From Xenoacremonium recifei (lineage: Eukaryota; Ascomycota; Sordariomycetes; Hypocreales; Nectriaceae): a stretch of DNA of 64,000 nt. Shown one piece after another: positions 35,051-46,738 of the stretch (within the stretch, counting starts at the first letter, position 1; each line of letters begins with the position of its first letter). The DNA lies in NCBI GenBank assembly GCA_012184525.1, contig WOFQ01000076.1, positions 34,195 to 98,194 on the forward strand, written 5' to 3'. The translations under genes were made by a program, and so were the position numbers. The notes below the pieces were generated by a model. That model was given only the letters and a program-made list of their open reading frames with translations, was not told the DNA's origin and made no database searches.

Positions 35051-35488
35051 TATACATTTACGTAATTCAGAATGGCCTCGAGGCCGTAGTCAGTATGTGT
35101 CGGAGCATCCACCCCCTAAGTGTCTCATAATCCATCTATTCTCGTTCTCCCAAGAAACTTATCGCATTATGTATTGCAAAGGCTAATAAGGATCACCATG
35201 GGAAGTTAGGCTCAGGGTTTCTTGCAGTAGAATGAAAAAAAATCTATTTCGTAGAGGCTGCTCAAAAAGTTTTCACCGGATAAAGCGCTGGCCTCTGTGG
35301 CGGTTCCTGGAAAACCAGTTTTAATGTCGAAGCACCAGACTAACGAGTAGAAACTTAGATCTAGGCGACGCGTTAAATCTACTCTACTGGAACAAACACT
35401 TATATTTCGAGTCGTGATAATGATTAGAGGGCAAGTCGACGACCAAAAAAAAAAAAATTAAACAAATCTTTCCCTCCTTACACTGGCT

Positions 35489-36576
35489 TTACATAGTAAT
35501 TGACTGGCCATTGATGGTGATTGAAGCACTGTAAAGCTCTCTCGTCCCGGAACCACCTTCATTAGCACCTAAGCGTCCATGGAACACGACATTAATCCCA
35601 TTCGGATCTATGTCAAGTCCTCCTGGGCCATAAATGCCCCTGTTATCAACCGTTCGAATTAAAATACCACGGTTGGTGTAAGATCCATCGATTGTACTGG
35701 AAAACGCGTACTCGATATCGTAGTCATCGCTGGAGTAGCAGTGGGCACTGTAGAACAAGACGTAATTTCCAGCCCCGATCTGATACAGGGATGGTGCCTC
35801 CACGACTCCGTCATTGGATGCTCCCAGATTGTCCAGTATTGTTTTGGGGCTAGCCAGCAGCGTGATGGCGTCACGAGCCATCATTTGAATCATAATGGGC
35901 GTTGGTTCATAGGCCCCCGACGGAGTCCCCCCTTGGCAAGTTGTCGCACCACCCAGGCTGTTTCCGTCCACTTTCCAGAGGATCCAGCGGTTAGTCCCAT
36001 CGTCGTATCCAGATGCATCAATAACACCTCCGCCTGCAGCGTCGCAAATGAGTGGCTCGCTTTGGGGCTCATAAGGCCCTACAGCTGCTGTAGAAGTTGC
36101 AACTCCGATACAGTGGTTGCCACCATTTTGATGTGCCGTGTAGTACATCACGTACACGCCATCATCCTAAGTTTTGTTAGTGAATAGCCGTGGCTCTTGG
36201 GGCAACAAGTTCAACTTGCATTCTTTTGAACATCGGGAGCCCATATGCCCTGATCATCGGGGTCTACCCATGATCCAGGGTTTGGAAGCGCATCGATTCC
36301 AGCAAGCGTCCATGTAAATGCATCCGAGGACGTTGCAACGGGAACCTTCATGCCGTTGGAAGAGGTTGCGTATCCTTTCCAGGATCCATCACCCCAAATC
36401 AAACAAGGATCTGGAAAGTTGACGCCCATTTGGGGACCCGAAACAGTGCGGCCTTGAAGGTCATTAAGTCCTGCCGATGTGATGTTTGTAAGACCGAGGA
36501 CTGGAAATTCATCATCCGAGACAGGAAAACCCGTAACCACACGAGCTCCGAGTAATACAAACAGCAAATTAAACAT
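35489..36576 (-). CDS. secreted GH43 glycoside hydrolase
   Basis: A five-bladed propeller glycosidase of family 43, acting on arabinose- or xylose-containing polysaccharide. A signal peptide (MFNLLFVLLGARVVTG) precedes the mature start. The three acidic residues expected of the family are in FPDPCLI, GVIDASGYDDG and GVVEAPSLY. A single intron near 36215-36160 joins APDVQKNA to DGVYVMYYTAHQ. The stop is at 35489. The protein is about 340 residues, a single catalytic module without a binding module. TATAAAGG on the minus strand at 36671-36678 is about 95 bases upstream of the start. Exact activity (arabinanase, arabinofuranosidase or xylosidase) is not resolved. Confidence 0.88.
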
Positions 36577-38522
36577 TCCGACGTTAGTCGAAACGACAGG
36601 TCATACGATATTCTTAAATCTTGGGTCTGGAGAGAGCTAGCAGGTGATGGTGCATATGCAGACGAAGAGGCCTTTATACCCTTATGCTCACGGTATGGCT
36701 GGAGTAAGACCATTGTTTATTAATAAGTAGGTCATATTGTCGGATTCTAGAGCCTAATTTCTCGTATCCAATCGCATTCGATAGCTGATAGCCGTGGGAA
36801 TTCACGACAACGTTACTCAGCCTTAGGTTACGGTGGAGGTAATTTATCCAAGTGATAGGATAGGCTGCATTGGACGAACGGCGGCCAGAAACGGATTAGG
36901 TGCATCCTCTGCCAGCTCAACGTTACAAGTAAATAATCTATTTTCCACTTTCTCGAACCTCGACCCTAGCAATATTTCCTATTAATAAATTCATAAAGCC
37001 TATTGGACATGGTCAGATATCCAAACGCTAGAGTGGCCAGTCTTTCAGACTCGCTGCAAGGAACCTACCTTATTTATGTCCGGCACAAAACACGGGCGCG
37101 TTTAGTTGGTTCGCCGTAGAGGCACTAATTATTCATCAGGTGCTTATTAGCACCATCCAAACGGTGGAAGAATGACCCTTCTGAATTGCTGGACCACCCA
37201 TTCGCCCTTTTGTAACGCCGCTTTCCCAAGGCGCAGCGGTTTGCTCAGGATGGAACTCATTGCGTTCGCCTTCGGTTGCAAAACCAGCTTTCTATAAGCC
37301 TTCAGGACAAATAATGAACCCCGTGGCTGACAAAACGAGCTTTCAAGAAGAAAGCATTCAGCGGCACGCTCCGCATGAATCAATTTCCTCTCGGTCCTTC
37401 ACGGCCTTTTTTAATTTTCTCAAAACACAAGATATTGTTTCAAATACTCCAGGTCCTTAAGCAGAAACTACTACTGAGATTCAACGTATTATTGCTATAT
37501 TTCTTTTTCGTAAGTAATTATCAAGACAGACTCACGATCAGTCACCAATAAGTGGTGTGCCAGTATTGAACATGTCGTGATAAACCCTGGCATGTGATAG
37601 CAAACGTCAAATGTTCTAATCTTTCTAGCCCCGGCTCCGGCTATGCAGAGTCTCTGTGGGATTTTGTGGCTAGTCGAGCTATAGAAAGTTACTGAGCAAT
37701 TTTTTGAGTTGGCTCGTTTTGGAGGCCCGGAGTTCGACTTAAGTCATGACTATCAGCGCTGCGTCTAACCGGCCAAAGTCCATCCACCAGGTCGTGCTAT
37801 TACTGAGATAATAAGGTCTATTACGAGCCCCTGAGGTTATCTCAATGGGTAACCATACTGTTTACGATCCCCTCAGACACAATCTTTTCCGCTGTTTGTT
37901 TTGGGACTTCACTACAGATCAGTGTTGAAACTGCTATAACTGATCAACCTCTCGATCACATCTGTTATAGGGAATACTATTCTGACTGTCGTCACGGGGA
38001 CTTTGCTCTTACTATGCTGTATTGTATTATTCTACTAGGTGATCAAATTGAGGTCTTTTCAAGTAGCCGCTTGGGTCGAGGAATACCAGTCCAGTTGGAG
38101 GGGTGTAAGAATTGGCTGCTCATTTGGCCCAACGTTCGTCATCATACCCTTTGCTGCAACTATGTGAAGCGTTATCGAACAGTTTAGTTTCCCTGACTCT
38201 TAATTTTTCATCGCGGAGCGTTCTACAAAACCCCACTTCCTAAATGATATCGGTGACTTTAGTTGAATATATACGTCCCGCAGGGTAGTGATGGGAGTCC
38301 CTTCAACTAGGCAGACATCTCGACGACAGATACGATACCTTTAATTCAGATAGATGATTCTTATTTCTTTGTTTCAAGAGCTTTTAAGGGCTATCTTAAA
38401 GAGATTGTACTTTCAACCAGCTCTCATGAGTGTACATGAGTTGGATTCTTCCTTTAACATCAACATACAGCCAAAATCGTAAGACAGGCCTTGCAGACTC
38501 AGCAATAGCTCTCCCGGGGGCA
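36577..38522. other. long intergenic region
   Basis: About 1.9 kb with no gene recognised on either strand. A short stretch near 37705-37790 looks tRNA-like on the minus strand but does not fold as a tRNA (see rejected items). Confidence 0.4.
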
Positions 38523-40269
38523 TTAGTTCTGTGACATGGCGGCTTGCTCAGCCCTCTCCAACCATTTCTCCAATTCATCGACAAGACTCTTATCCAAAGC
38601 GGCCAAGGCGGAAGGACCGAGTTTTCCGAGGCGATGCAGGACACTGTACGACTGCACTGCCCTGTCCTTGTCAGCCTCTGTCTTCCGATATCTGTCGATC
38701 TGTGTCGTCAGCATGTCGACACTCATGCTGGCAGCACTGAGCGCCTGATTGATCTTTGCCAGCTGGTCTCTCTTCGACTGCAGATCCTCCTCAGCCTTCA
38801 TCTTGTCCGTCTCGGTGGATGAGTATTTGCCCTCGAGGCTTCCAATGGCAGATTGGAGGTCCGGAAGCCCCCCTGGATGAGCCGAGGCATGCTTCTGGAC
38901 GAGAGCAGTGAGCTCGCTCAGGAGGGATCCGTTCTTCTCTGCTGCCTCTGAGAGGTCATTGACTCGTTTCTCGGCTTTGGCGACCTCCACGTTAAGAGTT
39001 GTCTGATTCAATGAATGAGACTGCTGTTCCTCCAAAGACCGAAGAAGCCGGTCAGAGAAGAGTTTGTCATTTTGCTGCGCGTAGCGGAGATGAGCGTCGG
39101 CCAAAGACCATTCACCCTTCAACCAGGACAAATATGTTGTCGCCGGGGTTGATTCCTAATAATAAAGCACGTCAGCTTCTAAAACTCTCCATCCTCAATC
39201 CTCCAATTAAACTTACAATGACATTCTCAGACTGCTTCCTTGGATCTGTCCCGCCGCAGGGTGATTCTGGCGGCACGTGTGATTCCTGGCTGTCTTCCCG
39301 ATCTGACCGAGAGGCCCCCTAGGCCAAAAGGGCGCGATGCGACAAAGACGCATGCAGGTTGACGACGCTGCCGTCCAAGGATTGTTGGCGTGCGTGGATT
39401 CCACACGCAGTCAAACCAACGGGCGGCTCTTTGTTCGATGATTCAGAACGCTTCAGCACTTTACGGGGTGGCTGGTCTTGCGGCGAATTGCTTGTGCTTT
39501 GGGGCCGCTTGCGCACCGTAGTTGGGGTCTCTGTTGGCTGGGACTCCGTTGCGTCCCTCCCCAATGCCTCCGTCAATCCAAGTACTTGTGTTTCGATCGA
39601 ATCGCCGGTGCACGACGGGGCCATGCTACTGTCAGGGATTGGAGAATCACCATCCCCGAGACCCGTATTATCGTCGTCTCTTTCGAGAGCCATGCCTTCG
39701 TCGTCATTTTGCCTGTCGTCAGCATCTTCACTGTCCACACGGTAGCGTGCTTCCTCGCGACCTCGACTAGGCGTCTTTTCACGAGAGGATGTCCGTCGCC
39801 GCTTGTTCTCGCTGCGAGGGGGTCGTCCAGATCGTCGGGGTCGCAAGCTCGTTTGTCTGGAGGTGGACACGTCGGTTGAGAGGGGGTCATGCTGTCTGTC
39901 CAGCCACTCCTTGGCCCGCTCGCAGTCTCGATGCGTCAGTTTTCCGACCATGTCTGCGCGCACGTGAGTTGCAATCTCGGATCGAAGGAAATGAGAGAGG
40001 CCTTCAATGGTGACGCCTCCGATGGGAGCCTCGGCGACGATTGAGACTACCTGGACCAGCTTCTCGGCGAGGTTGAGGCCCCAACGTTGAGGCATGTAGC
40101 GCTCAGGGACCAGCTCCCAGGGCCACTTCCCGCAAGTATTGAAGATCTTCGTCCAGGCCTCCTTCACTCTCAGGGCCTCGTCATGGTCACAGTAGGGACG
40201 CGGGATCGGAGTCGCGACGTTGTCGGGAGATAGGCTGTCGTTTGCGTCGGGCGTGGGAGGGAAAGACAT
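38523..40269 (-). CDS. basic, coiled-coil protein interrupted by an in-frame TAG
   Basis: The first segment (40269-39319) starts MSFPPTPDANDSLSPDN. It has an ordered N-terminal domain (EAWTKIFNTCGKWPWELVPE, then RADMVGKLTHRDCERAKEWL) followed by a long charged, Ser/Arg-rich region with a nuclear-localisation-like SENKRRRTSSREK. It ends in TAG at 39319-39321. The same frame continues past the stop with SRSDREDSQESHVPPESPC and, after an intron (about 39210-39158), a coiled coil (EWSLADAHLRYAQQNDKLF, EVAKAEKRVNDL, EKYSSTETDKMKAEEDLQSK) to a stop at 38523. Either the TAG is removed by an intron I could not find, it is a nonsense mutation or base error, or it is read through. The family is not recognised; the layout suggests a chromatin or nuclear role. 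Confidence 0.65.
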
Positions 40270-41130
40270 GGCGCTCGAATGGTAGGGCAGAAGAAAGAGA
40301 CTACGCAGTCAGGAGGATTGAACAAAGATGAGCGCCGGTCCGGCTGAGGGTGATGCCTCGCGGAACGCGGCTGGTGGGTGAGAGAAGAGATTGCGATGCC
40401 GCAAGGCCGGGACAGCAATGGAAAATGGGCGGCCGGAAAATCTCGCGGGCCCGTTCCGTCATTTCCCCGATGATTAGCCCGGCCTGAACGCGCATCGCAT
40501 GCGTCGTACAAGAAAGGACGTTCAGATAGAGTCGCAAGGCTGCCTTAGGATACCTATGTATCTGGAACACGCCCTCAGCAGGAAATAGAACCTAGAGCAT
40601 CACCCACCCTCAGAATGCCCCCCCAGTGCCTAAGGTAGAGGGTACTTGGGTACCTAAATAGATAGTGGCCCCGCTACAGGGGCTCCCCTCTTCCCCGCTA
40701 GAGATACTCCGTAGAGCCTGACACTGTTGTCTTTCATGAACATTTGACTACGTGAAAACGAGCACATAGGTACCTGATCAATTGGTGGAAATACTTGGGA
40801 GGACGAGCATGAAGAGACGGGAAGACGGACATTATCTTCTACCGACACTACGAACTACCACCTTCCTTTCTCAATCGGCGTTTTCCGTACTGAGGAGGTG
40901 AGATGCTGGAGAGGCTTACTAATCGTCTAGGTACCCTGCAGAAGAAACCGGACATGTACCCATTATGCACAGGAGGTCAGTCCTTGTGTTTGTATAAAGG
41001 TTTCAAGTTCTCTGAGGTGCTGCTTCATGGAGTGATCACCGTGTTCCTCATTGATGATTCAACGCAGTCCACTAACAGGCACATATACAATCTAGTTAAG
41101 AAAACAAACATTACCCGAATCTCTCCTACA
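40270..41130. other. intergenic with a possible N-terminal extension of the next gene
   Basis: The divergent promoter. TACTCCGTA lies at 40705-40713. A frame from 40903 (MLERLTNRLGTLQ) runs without stop to the first splice donor of the beta-lactamase-like gene and is in phase with it, so that gene could start 77 codons earlier. Confidence 0.4.
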
Positions 41131-42802
41131 ATGTAAGTTATTTGTCGTTTCTGTCCTTCATGTGCTGCGAACTTGTCACCAACCAGTTTTTTGCAGGGAC
41201 GTTACACCTTGTCAAGGCCTGGACTTTGTGAGTCTGGACGTCAATATCACAGACATGCTGTCTGTCACTGGGACACCATCTCTCAGCTACTCGATTGTTC
41301 AGCATGGGGTCAATCTCCACACGCGGCACTTCGGGTATCGCGACATAGCGAATAAATTATCTCCCGATGACGAGACCAGGCACAACATCAACTCCCTGAC
41401 TAAACATATGGTTTCGTGCCTCGCAGGCATCATTGCTGCGAACACGGAATTGGACTTGTACTCTCCGATCAAGACTTATTTGCCAGACTTCGCCTGCTAC
41501 GATCAAAATCTTAGCGATCAGATCACCCTGATCGACCTTCTCTCTCATCGAACTGGACTTACGGGCTGTGATCTGAACTGGATTGGCTCACACAACAACC
41601 TACTGGCAAAAAGAGGGGATACTGTCAAGACGTTTGCTTCCCTGAGACCAGTTGAACCCTTTCGAACATCCTTCGTCTACAATAACTGGGGATATGAGAT
41701 TGCGGGAAAGGTCCTCGAGGTCGTAACGGGTAAAGGGCTGCACGATCTTCTGAGCGAACACATCTTCGAGCCTCTTGGCATGTCTAGAACAAACACTCGT
41801 TGGGACCCCTATGAATCAAACACTGCAAAATCGTATGGCGTTCTCCGTGACCTGACGCCGGTTCAGATTGGGCGTCCAATCATGGGCGAGGGAAAGGCGA
41901 TGGAAGCTGCGGGCGGAGTGAAGTCGACGATACAAGACTTAACGAAATTCTATTCTGAATTTCTCCGAGCTGTCCATTGTCAAATGGACCCGGATGCTAA
42001 TACAACGACACAAAGCTCTGTGTTTCGTAACTGTCCCGATATCATCACCAACCATTCCCGCTTTCCCGGTTCAAGCTTACGTGAGCAAGGTTATGGAGCA
42101 GGTCTGGTACGAGGTCAGCTCCCGGGACAGTTGGGACGAGTTTCCTTCAATCAAGTGATAGGCCCAGAGCCCATTGTTGGAAAGGATTCTGAGTCCAGAC
42201 TCGTCCTGTATCATCACGGCAGTATGCCTGGAAGTACCTCGTGCGTTCATCTGCTTCCTGAGTTGGACGCTTTCATCGTTGTACTCCAGAACTCACTTGC
42301 TCCTATCGATACCGCAGACTTTGTTTGCCAGTACTTGTTAGAGTCGTTTCTGGGCACGAAGACACGGAATAACTACCAAAGACTGGCGACTGAATACACA
42401 ACTACTGTCCTCGGCCACATGGATCGAGTTAAGAGGGATCTCGAAATGAAGAAGGAAAGCACCGGAAGTACACCAAAACCTCTCAGTGAATATGCCGGCA
42501 AGTATTGGAACTCTATTGATAATTTCTTCATTGAAGTATTGGAGGGCGAGGGAAAACTGAAGATGAGGTTTCAAGGTCAGATGGCCGAAGAATTTGAACT
42601 CAATCACTATGAGGATAATACATTTTCATGGTGGATTCCCTATGACGACGTTGTCAAGCGTGGCAGGTATGTGGTGGATTACTCTACTTCTTACTGTCTC
42701 ATTCACTTTTCAAGTTCGAATGACTTAAAATTCGATACCTTGAATTGGGCTTGGGACCCAAACTTGCCGAATGATGCTGTCAAATTTTCAATCAGAACGT
42801 AA
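41131..42802 (+). CDS. serine beta-lactamase-like hydrolase
   Basis: Penicillin-binding-fold protein (beta-lactamase/transpeptidase-like, LACTB-type), about 535 residues. The catalytic S-x-x-K is S67-L-T-K70, the Y-x-N motif is YNNWGYE, and a third-motif region HHGSMPG follows near residue 350. A C-terminal lipocalin-like domain starts around LSEYAGKYWNS. An intron at 41133-41196 (donor GTAAGT, acceptor TTTTGCAG) means that the start codon may be split, AT before and G after it, giving MDVTPCQGLDF. Alternatively translation begins at 40903, which is in phase. An ATG at 41162 lies inside the probable intron. Fungal relatives act as esterases, peptidases or acyltransferases in secondary metabolism; no substrate is inferred here. 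Confidence 0.82.
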
Positions 42803-44260
42803 GGAGAGAGTCATTCATGCATTGGATACAAGAAATGAACACGGAACTCGATCACAGGCCTTCGACTGGAGACTTTTGTGTTCTGAAAATATGCAGTTTT
42901 ACCAGGGGGGATTGTGACATGGACTTGCTAGTACAGAACTCTTTTTGAAGGAGGGGAACACTAGCTGACATGAATGACATCAAGATTGTCTTCCATACGA
43001 GCTGACGGACATAAAAATAGTCTAGCAAAGGTTGTGGAAGGATATCCACGGAGATTGAATAGTTCAGGGAAAGAGATTGGTCTCCCAGGCTGCATGGGCA
43101 ATTGTAAAAATTGTAGTAGTTAATCTTTTTCCTATCTTCATAAGACATAGACCTTCGGTATCCTACGGGCCACGAAGCGATCGTACTTCCATTCACGAAA
43201 ATAAGTCGGAACTCATGTCGTAGATAAACCCTGACAAGCCCAGAGACGGCACACTAGTCTCTTCTTTTAACGCTGATTCTAACCAGTTTCCGGTCAAATT
43301 GCCTAACCTGCTGTCAACTCTTACTGGGGTAGATGGTCAATCGTAGAAAGCCGACGTGGACTTCGCAGAGCAGTCCGAGACATATCAATTGGTGTTAGGT
43401 TAATGGCACAGTTTACATGTTGGGAAACTGCGTTAGATCGCCAATTGATTTATGGCCGATGGGAAAAGAACCATTAGCTTGTGGCAATGCCGGAGCCATG
43501 ATCTTGGCTCAAGACCAATTATAGTCTTACTTCGGAATAAATGAAGTTCCCCTTAAACAATGAACGGCGGACGGGGTCCAAGATATGCCACCGAGCCCTT
43601 GACCTTTTGCATGTAGCATCACTTGATCGAAACATACGGTTTCCTTTATCTTAGTTAACCGGGACCCACTGCATTAAGCTATCGAGAATTGTCAAGCTAT
43701 CTGTGATCAAGCGAATCTGATGGAAGCACCTCATTTGCCGCATGTATGATTGCCGGGTTCGTTATCTCTCGCTATCTTTTCGGTAAGGCGTTAAAAAGAG
43801 ACTGGCATCCCTAGAGGAAGCGGGGATCCCTGTCTTGTAGACCAATGAAGTCTTTAGTATACGTGCTTTACCAAGACACATGTGCCAACACTAGCACGAA
43901 GGAGGCAACTGGAGAGTTCCCTATGGATCATGCCGATATTGTCGCAGGGTTATGGGAAGGGCGCAGACGATCTCCGACGGTTCATGGTTGTCCTGATAAG
44001 AAGACCTCGTGTACCCCGCAGTCACTGGTTTTCTGACAGTGCAACCCGGATTCGTTGCTTTTCGGACTAGGAACCGTTCGTGATCCTTTGTTGCTACCCT
44101 ACGTTACCGTTCTTATCATCGGTCGTGTGATGATTCGTACGTTAGCGGGGTTAAAGAGAAGTAAAGCCTCGTCGATTCCAACCCGGGTTTCAGTCCTTTA
44201 AAATTTCGTCTTGGAAGAAACCGAGGCTGGTTCTCTTTGCTCCCTTGTCAACCCTATATT
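42803..44260. other. intergenic, no gene recognised
   Basis: About 1.45 kb with short frames only. It holds the promoter of the siderophore-type transporter. Confidence 0.4.
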
Positions 44261-46202
44261 ATGGCTTTCATTCAGACAATCAAGGCCCAGTTTCGGCCTG
44301 TAGTAGAGACAGAGCAGCTTGAAAGAACGACTGAGGGCGACATGCAAGAAGAACCAGTCGCGGATGAGAAGGCTGTCGTCTCGACGGTGGATGATTCTGT
44401 TCAAGGTGGCCTTACGACCATTCAGGCTGCGCAGGCGATCTGGGGCTTGAAGGGTAGATGGCTCTTGATTATTGGGTAGGTTGGAGGCATACTTCTAGGA
44501 AGATTTGCGACTAATGTACGAGCAGAATTGCCGTGTTGATGATACTCTAGTATGTAGAGCGCCTTAGTTGCTTGAGTGCAATGGCTAAAATAACCTTTAT
44601 CCAGCGAGCTTGACAATTCGACGGTGTATATCTATAATAACTATTCGACTTCCGAGTTTAACGCTCTCTCCAAGGTAACGACGCTGGGAACCGCGAATGG
44701 AATTGTTTTCTCTGTTGTGAAGCCCCCAATTGCCAAGCTCTCCAACGTCATTGGCCGCGGCCAAACCTACCTCCTAACACTTTCATGCTATATAATATCG
44801 TACATCATCATGGCCTCTGCCAAGACTTTTAATAGCTACGCAGCCGGTGCCGTTTTGTATACCATCGGACAGTCCGGGACAAACACAATGAACGACATCA
44901 CGCTTTCGGATGTCACGACGGCTCGGTGGCGTGGCTTTGCGATAGGACTCTCGTTCTTCCCGTTTCTCATTACACCATGGGTCGCAGCATTCATAGTTGA
45001 TAGCGTCGTCCACGGAATCGGCTGGCGCTGGGGTATTGGCATGTTTGCTATCCTCATGCCCGTTGGCGCATCTATGATCATCACCACCTTGCTTTACTAC
45101 CAAACTCGCGCCAAGCAAATGGGTCTTGCCCCAACCCCAAGGATCAATATCTACTCTTTCTGCTCCAATATCGATCTTGGTGGCGTAATTCTGTTCTCCG
45201 GTGGCTTTGCCCTATTGCTTCTGCCTCTCACCCTCGCTGGAAGCAGTCCAGACCGCTGGTCCACGCCGTACGTACCCGCGCTCATCTCTGTCGGCGGGTT
45301 TTTGTTGATTATGCTGCCTTTTTACGAGGCGCGTCTGGCTCGACACCCGATTTTACCGACGTCGTTTTTTCGTAGTCGCACCATAGTCATATGCCTCATC
45401 GTCATCATGCTGGACTCACTCGGTTTTTCATGTACGCATACCTACCTCTATGCTTGGTCTACAATTGCACGTAACTTTGGCGCTCGCAATGCGACATTTT
45501 TGTTGTACACAAATGGCGTTATGCAGACTCTGGCAGGAATCAGTGCCGGGGCCATCATGGCATGGTCACGGCGTTACAAGTGGCTCATGTTCGCGGGGGC
45601 TGTTGTCCGTATCATCGGTTATGGTGTCATGGTGCGTCTGCGAGGCGCTGAGAATCCGGTTGCCGAGTTGTTTATCGTGCAGTTGGTACAAGGAATCGGA
45701 TCGGGAATCATTCAAACGGCTGTTCTAGTGCCTTCGCAGATCTCAGTGCCTCATGCTAAGATGCCGGAGATCACTGCCCTCGTCATTTGCTTCTCCATTC
45801 TTGGCTCAACCCTTGGCGCAACTGTCGCAGGGACTATCTATACCAACTCATTCAAACCAGCACTGTGGCATCGGCTCGGCAATAATGCGACCTCCACGCT
45901 TGTTGACTCGCTATACAATTCCATTACCGGTCAAGTTCCTGCTTGGGGCACACCTGAGAGAAATGCTATTGACCAAGCTGTGAGTAATTGTGACTTGAAT
46001 CCTTGGCTCAAGAATTGACGCTTCTTAAGTATTCTGACGTGCTTCGGTACATGACATATGGCGCTCTCGGTGCCTGTGTACCGGCTCTTTTCCTTCTCCC
46101 TATCCTCCCTAACAACGAGCTACCGTATGTCATTTGCTTTTTCCAGTACTCCACAAATCTAATTTTGTGCTCAGGGACCGAAATAATCTCGTGGAGGAAT
46201 AA
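44261..46202 (+). CDS. siderophore-iron transporter (MFS, ARN/Sit1 type)
   Basis: A 14-helix-type major facilitator that would import ferric siderophores. The start at 44261 gives an acidic N-terminal tail (MAFIQTIKAQFRPVV, then GDMQEEPVADEKAV). A tiny exon, GIAVLMILY, lies between two introns (about 44477-44525 and 44550-44609) and leads to ELDNSTVYIYNNYSTSEF, the family signature region. Further motifs: KLSNVIGRGQTYLLTL, WRGFAIGLSFFPFLITPW and GIGWRWGIGMFAI. The last two introns (about 45979-46023, 46126-46174) give YSDVLRYMTYGALG and a final DRNNLVEE with stop at 46200-46202. Reading through the first of these would end the protein early at 46018. Expression is probably iron-regulated, by family knowledge; I did not identify a clear SreA site. 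Confidence 0.88.
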
Positions 46203-46738
46203 ACCCTACAACGTGTTCGACTGCACATCATCACCTAATACGCAGAGAAAAAGCAGCAAGGACTTGGATTCTACTTTCAGTCTGTCACGGTCCCTAATCC
46301 GTAGGAAGCGGACATAGAAGGGTTTAGTTCGGGCTTTACATCATTGAGTGTTGAAGAGATTCTCAGTCAATCAAGCCAGGCTCAGATTGCTCAACAATTC
46401 GCCGAAAGAGACAATTTTGGAGCACCATCAATTCACGAGAGCTATGAACTGAGATACAGAGTCCTGAGCAGCTTTCATAGCTTACATAATTAGACGGTGT
46501 AGCTTACTGTCTTATTTCATTTGATTCCTAATTGATTTGAGTTGGATTGAGATCCATGAGCTAGCTTTGTCATCCTATTTACATCCCTCATCACGCATGT
46601 CTTAAGTATTCTTACGGAGAAGAGTAGTGATGGGTGTTGTAATAGCACTCTTTTCATTTAACTCATTATGTCCAAAGCAACGTCCAGCGCATCCCGATAC
46701 ACGTTGTGGCGGAAACAATGTAACGAGCCTTCCCAAGC
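46203..46738. other. intergenic between convergent genes
   Basis: No gene recognised. Confidence 0.4.

Noticed and set aside
37700..37790. tRNA-like stretch on the minus strand (box A-like TTGGCCGGTTAGACGC and box B-like AGTCGAACTCC)
   Set aside because: The arms do not pair as a tRNA cloverleaf; at most a tRNA-derived relic, with no supporting second copy seen in the window.
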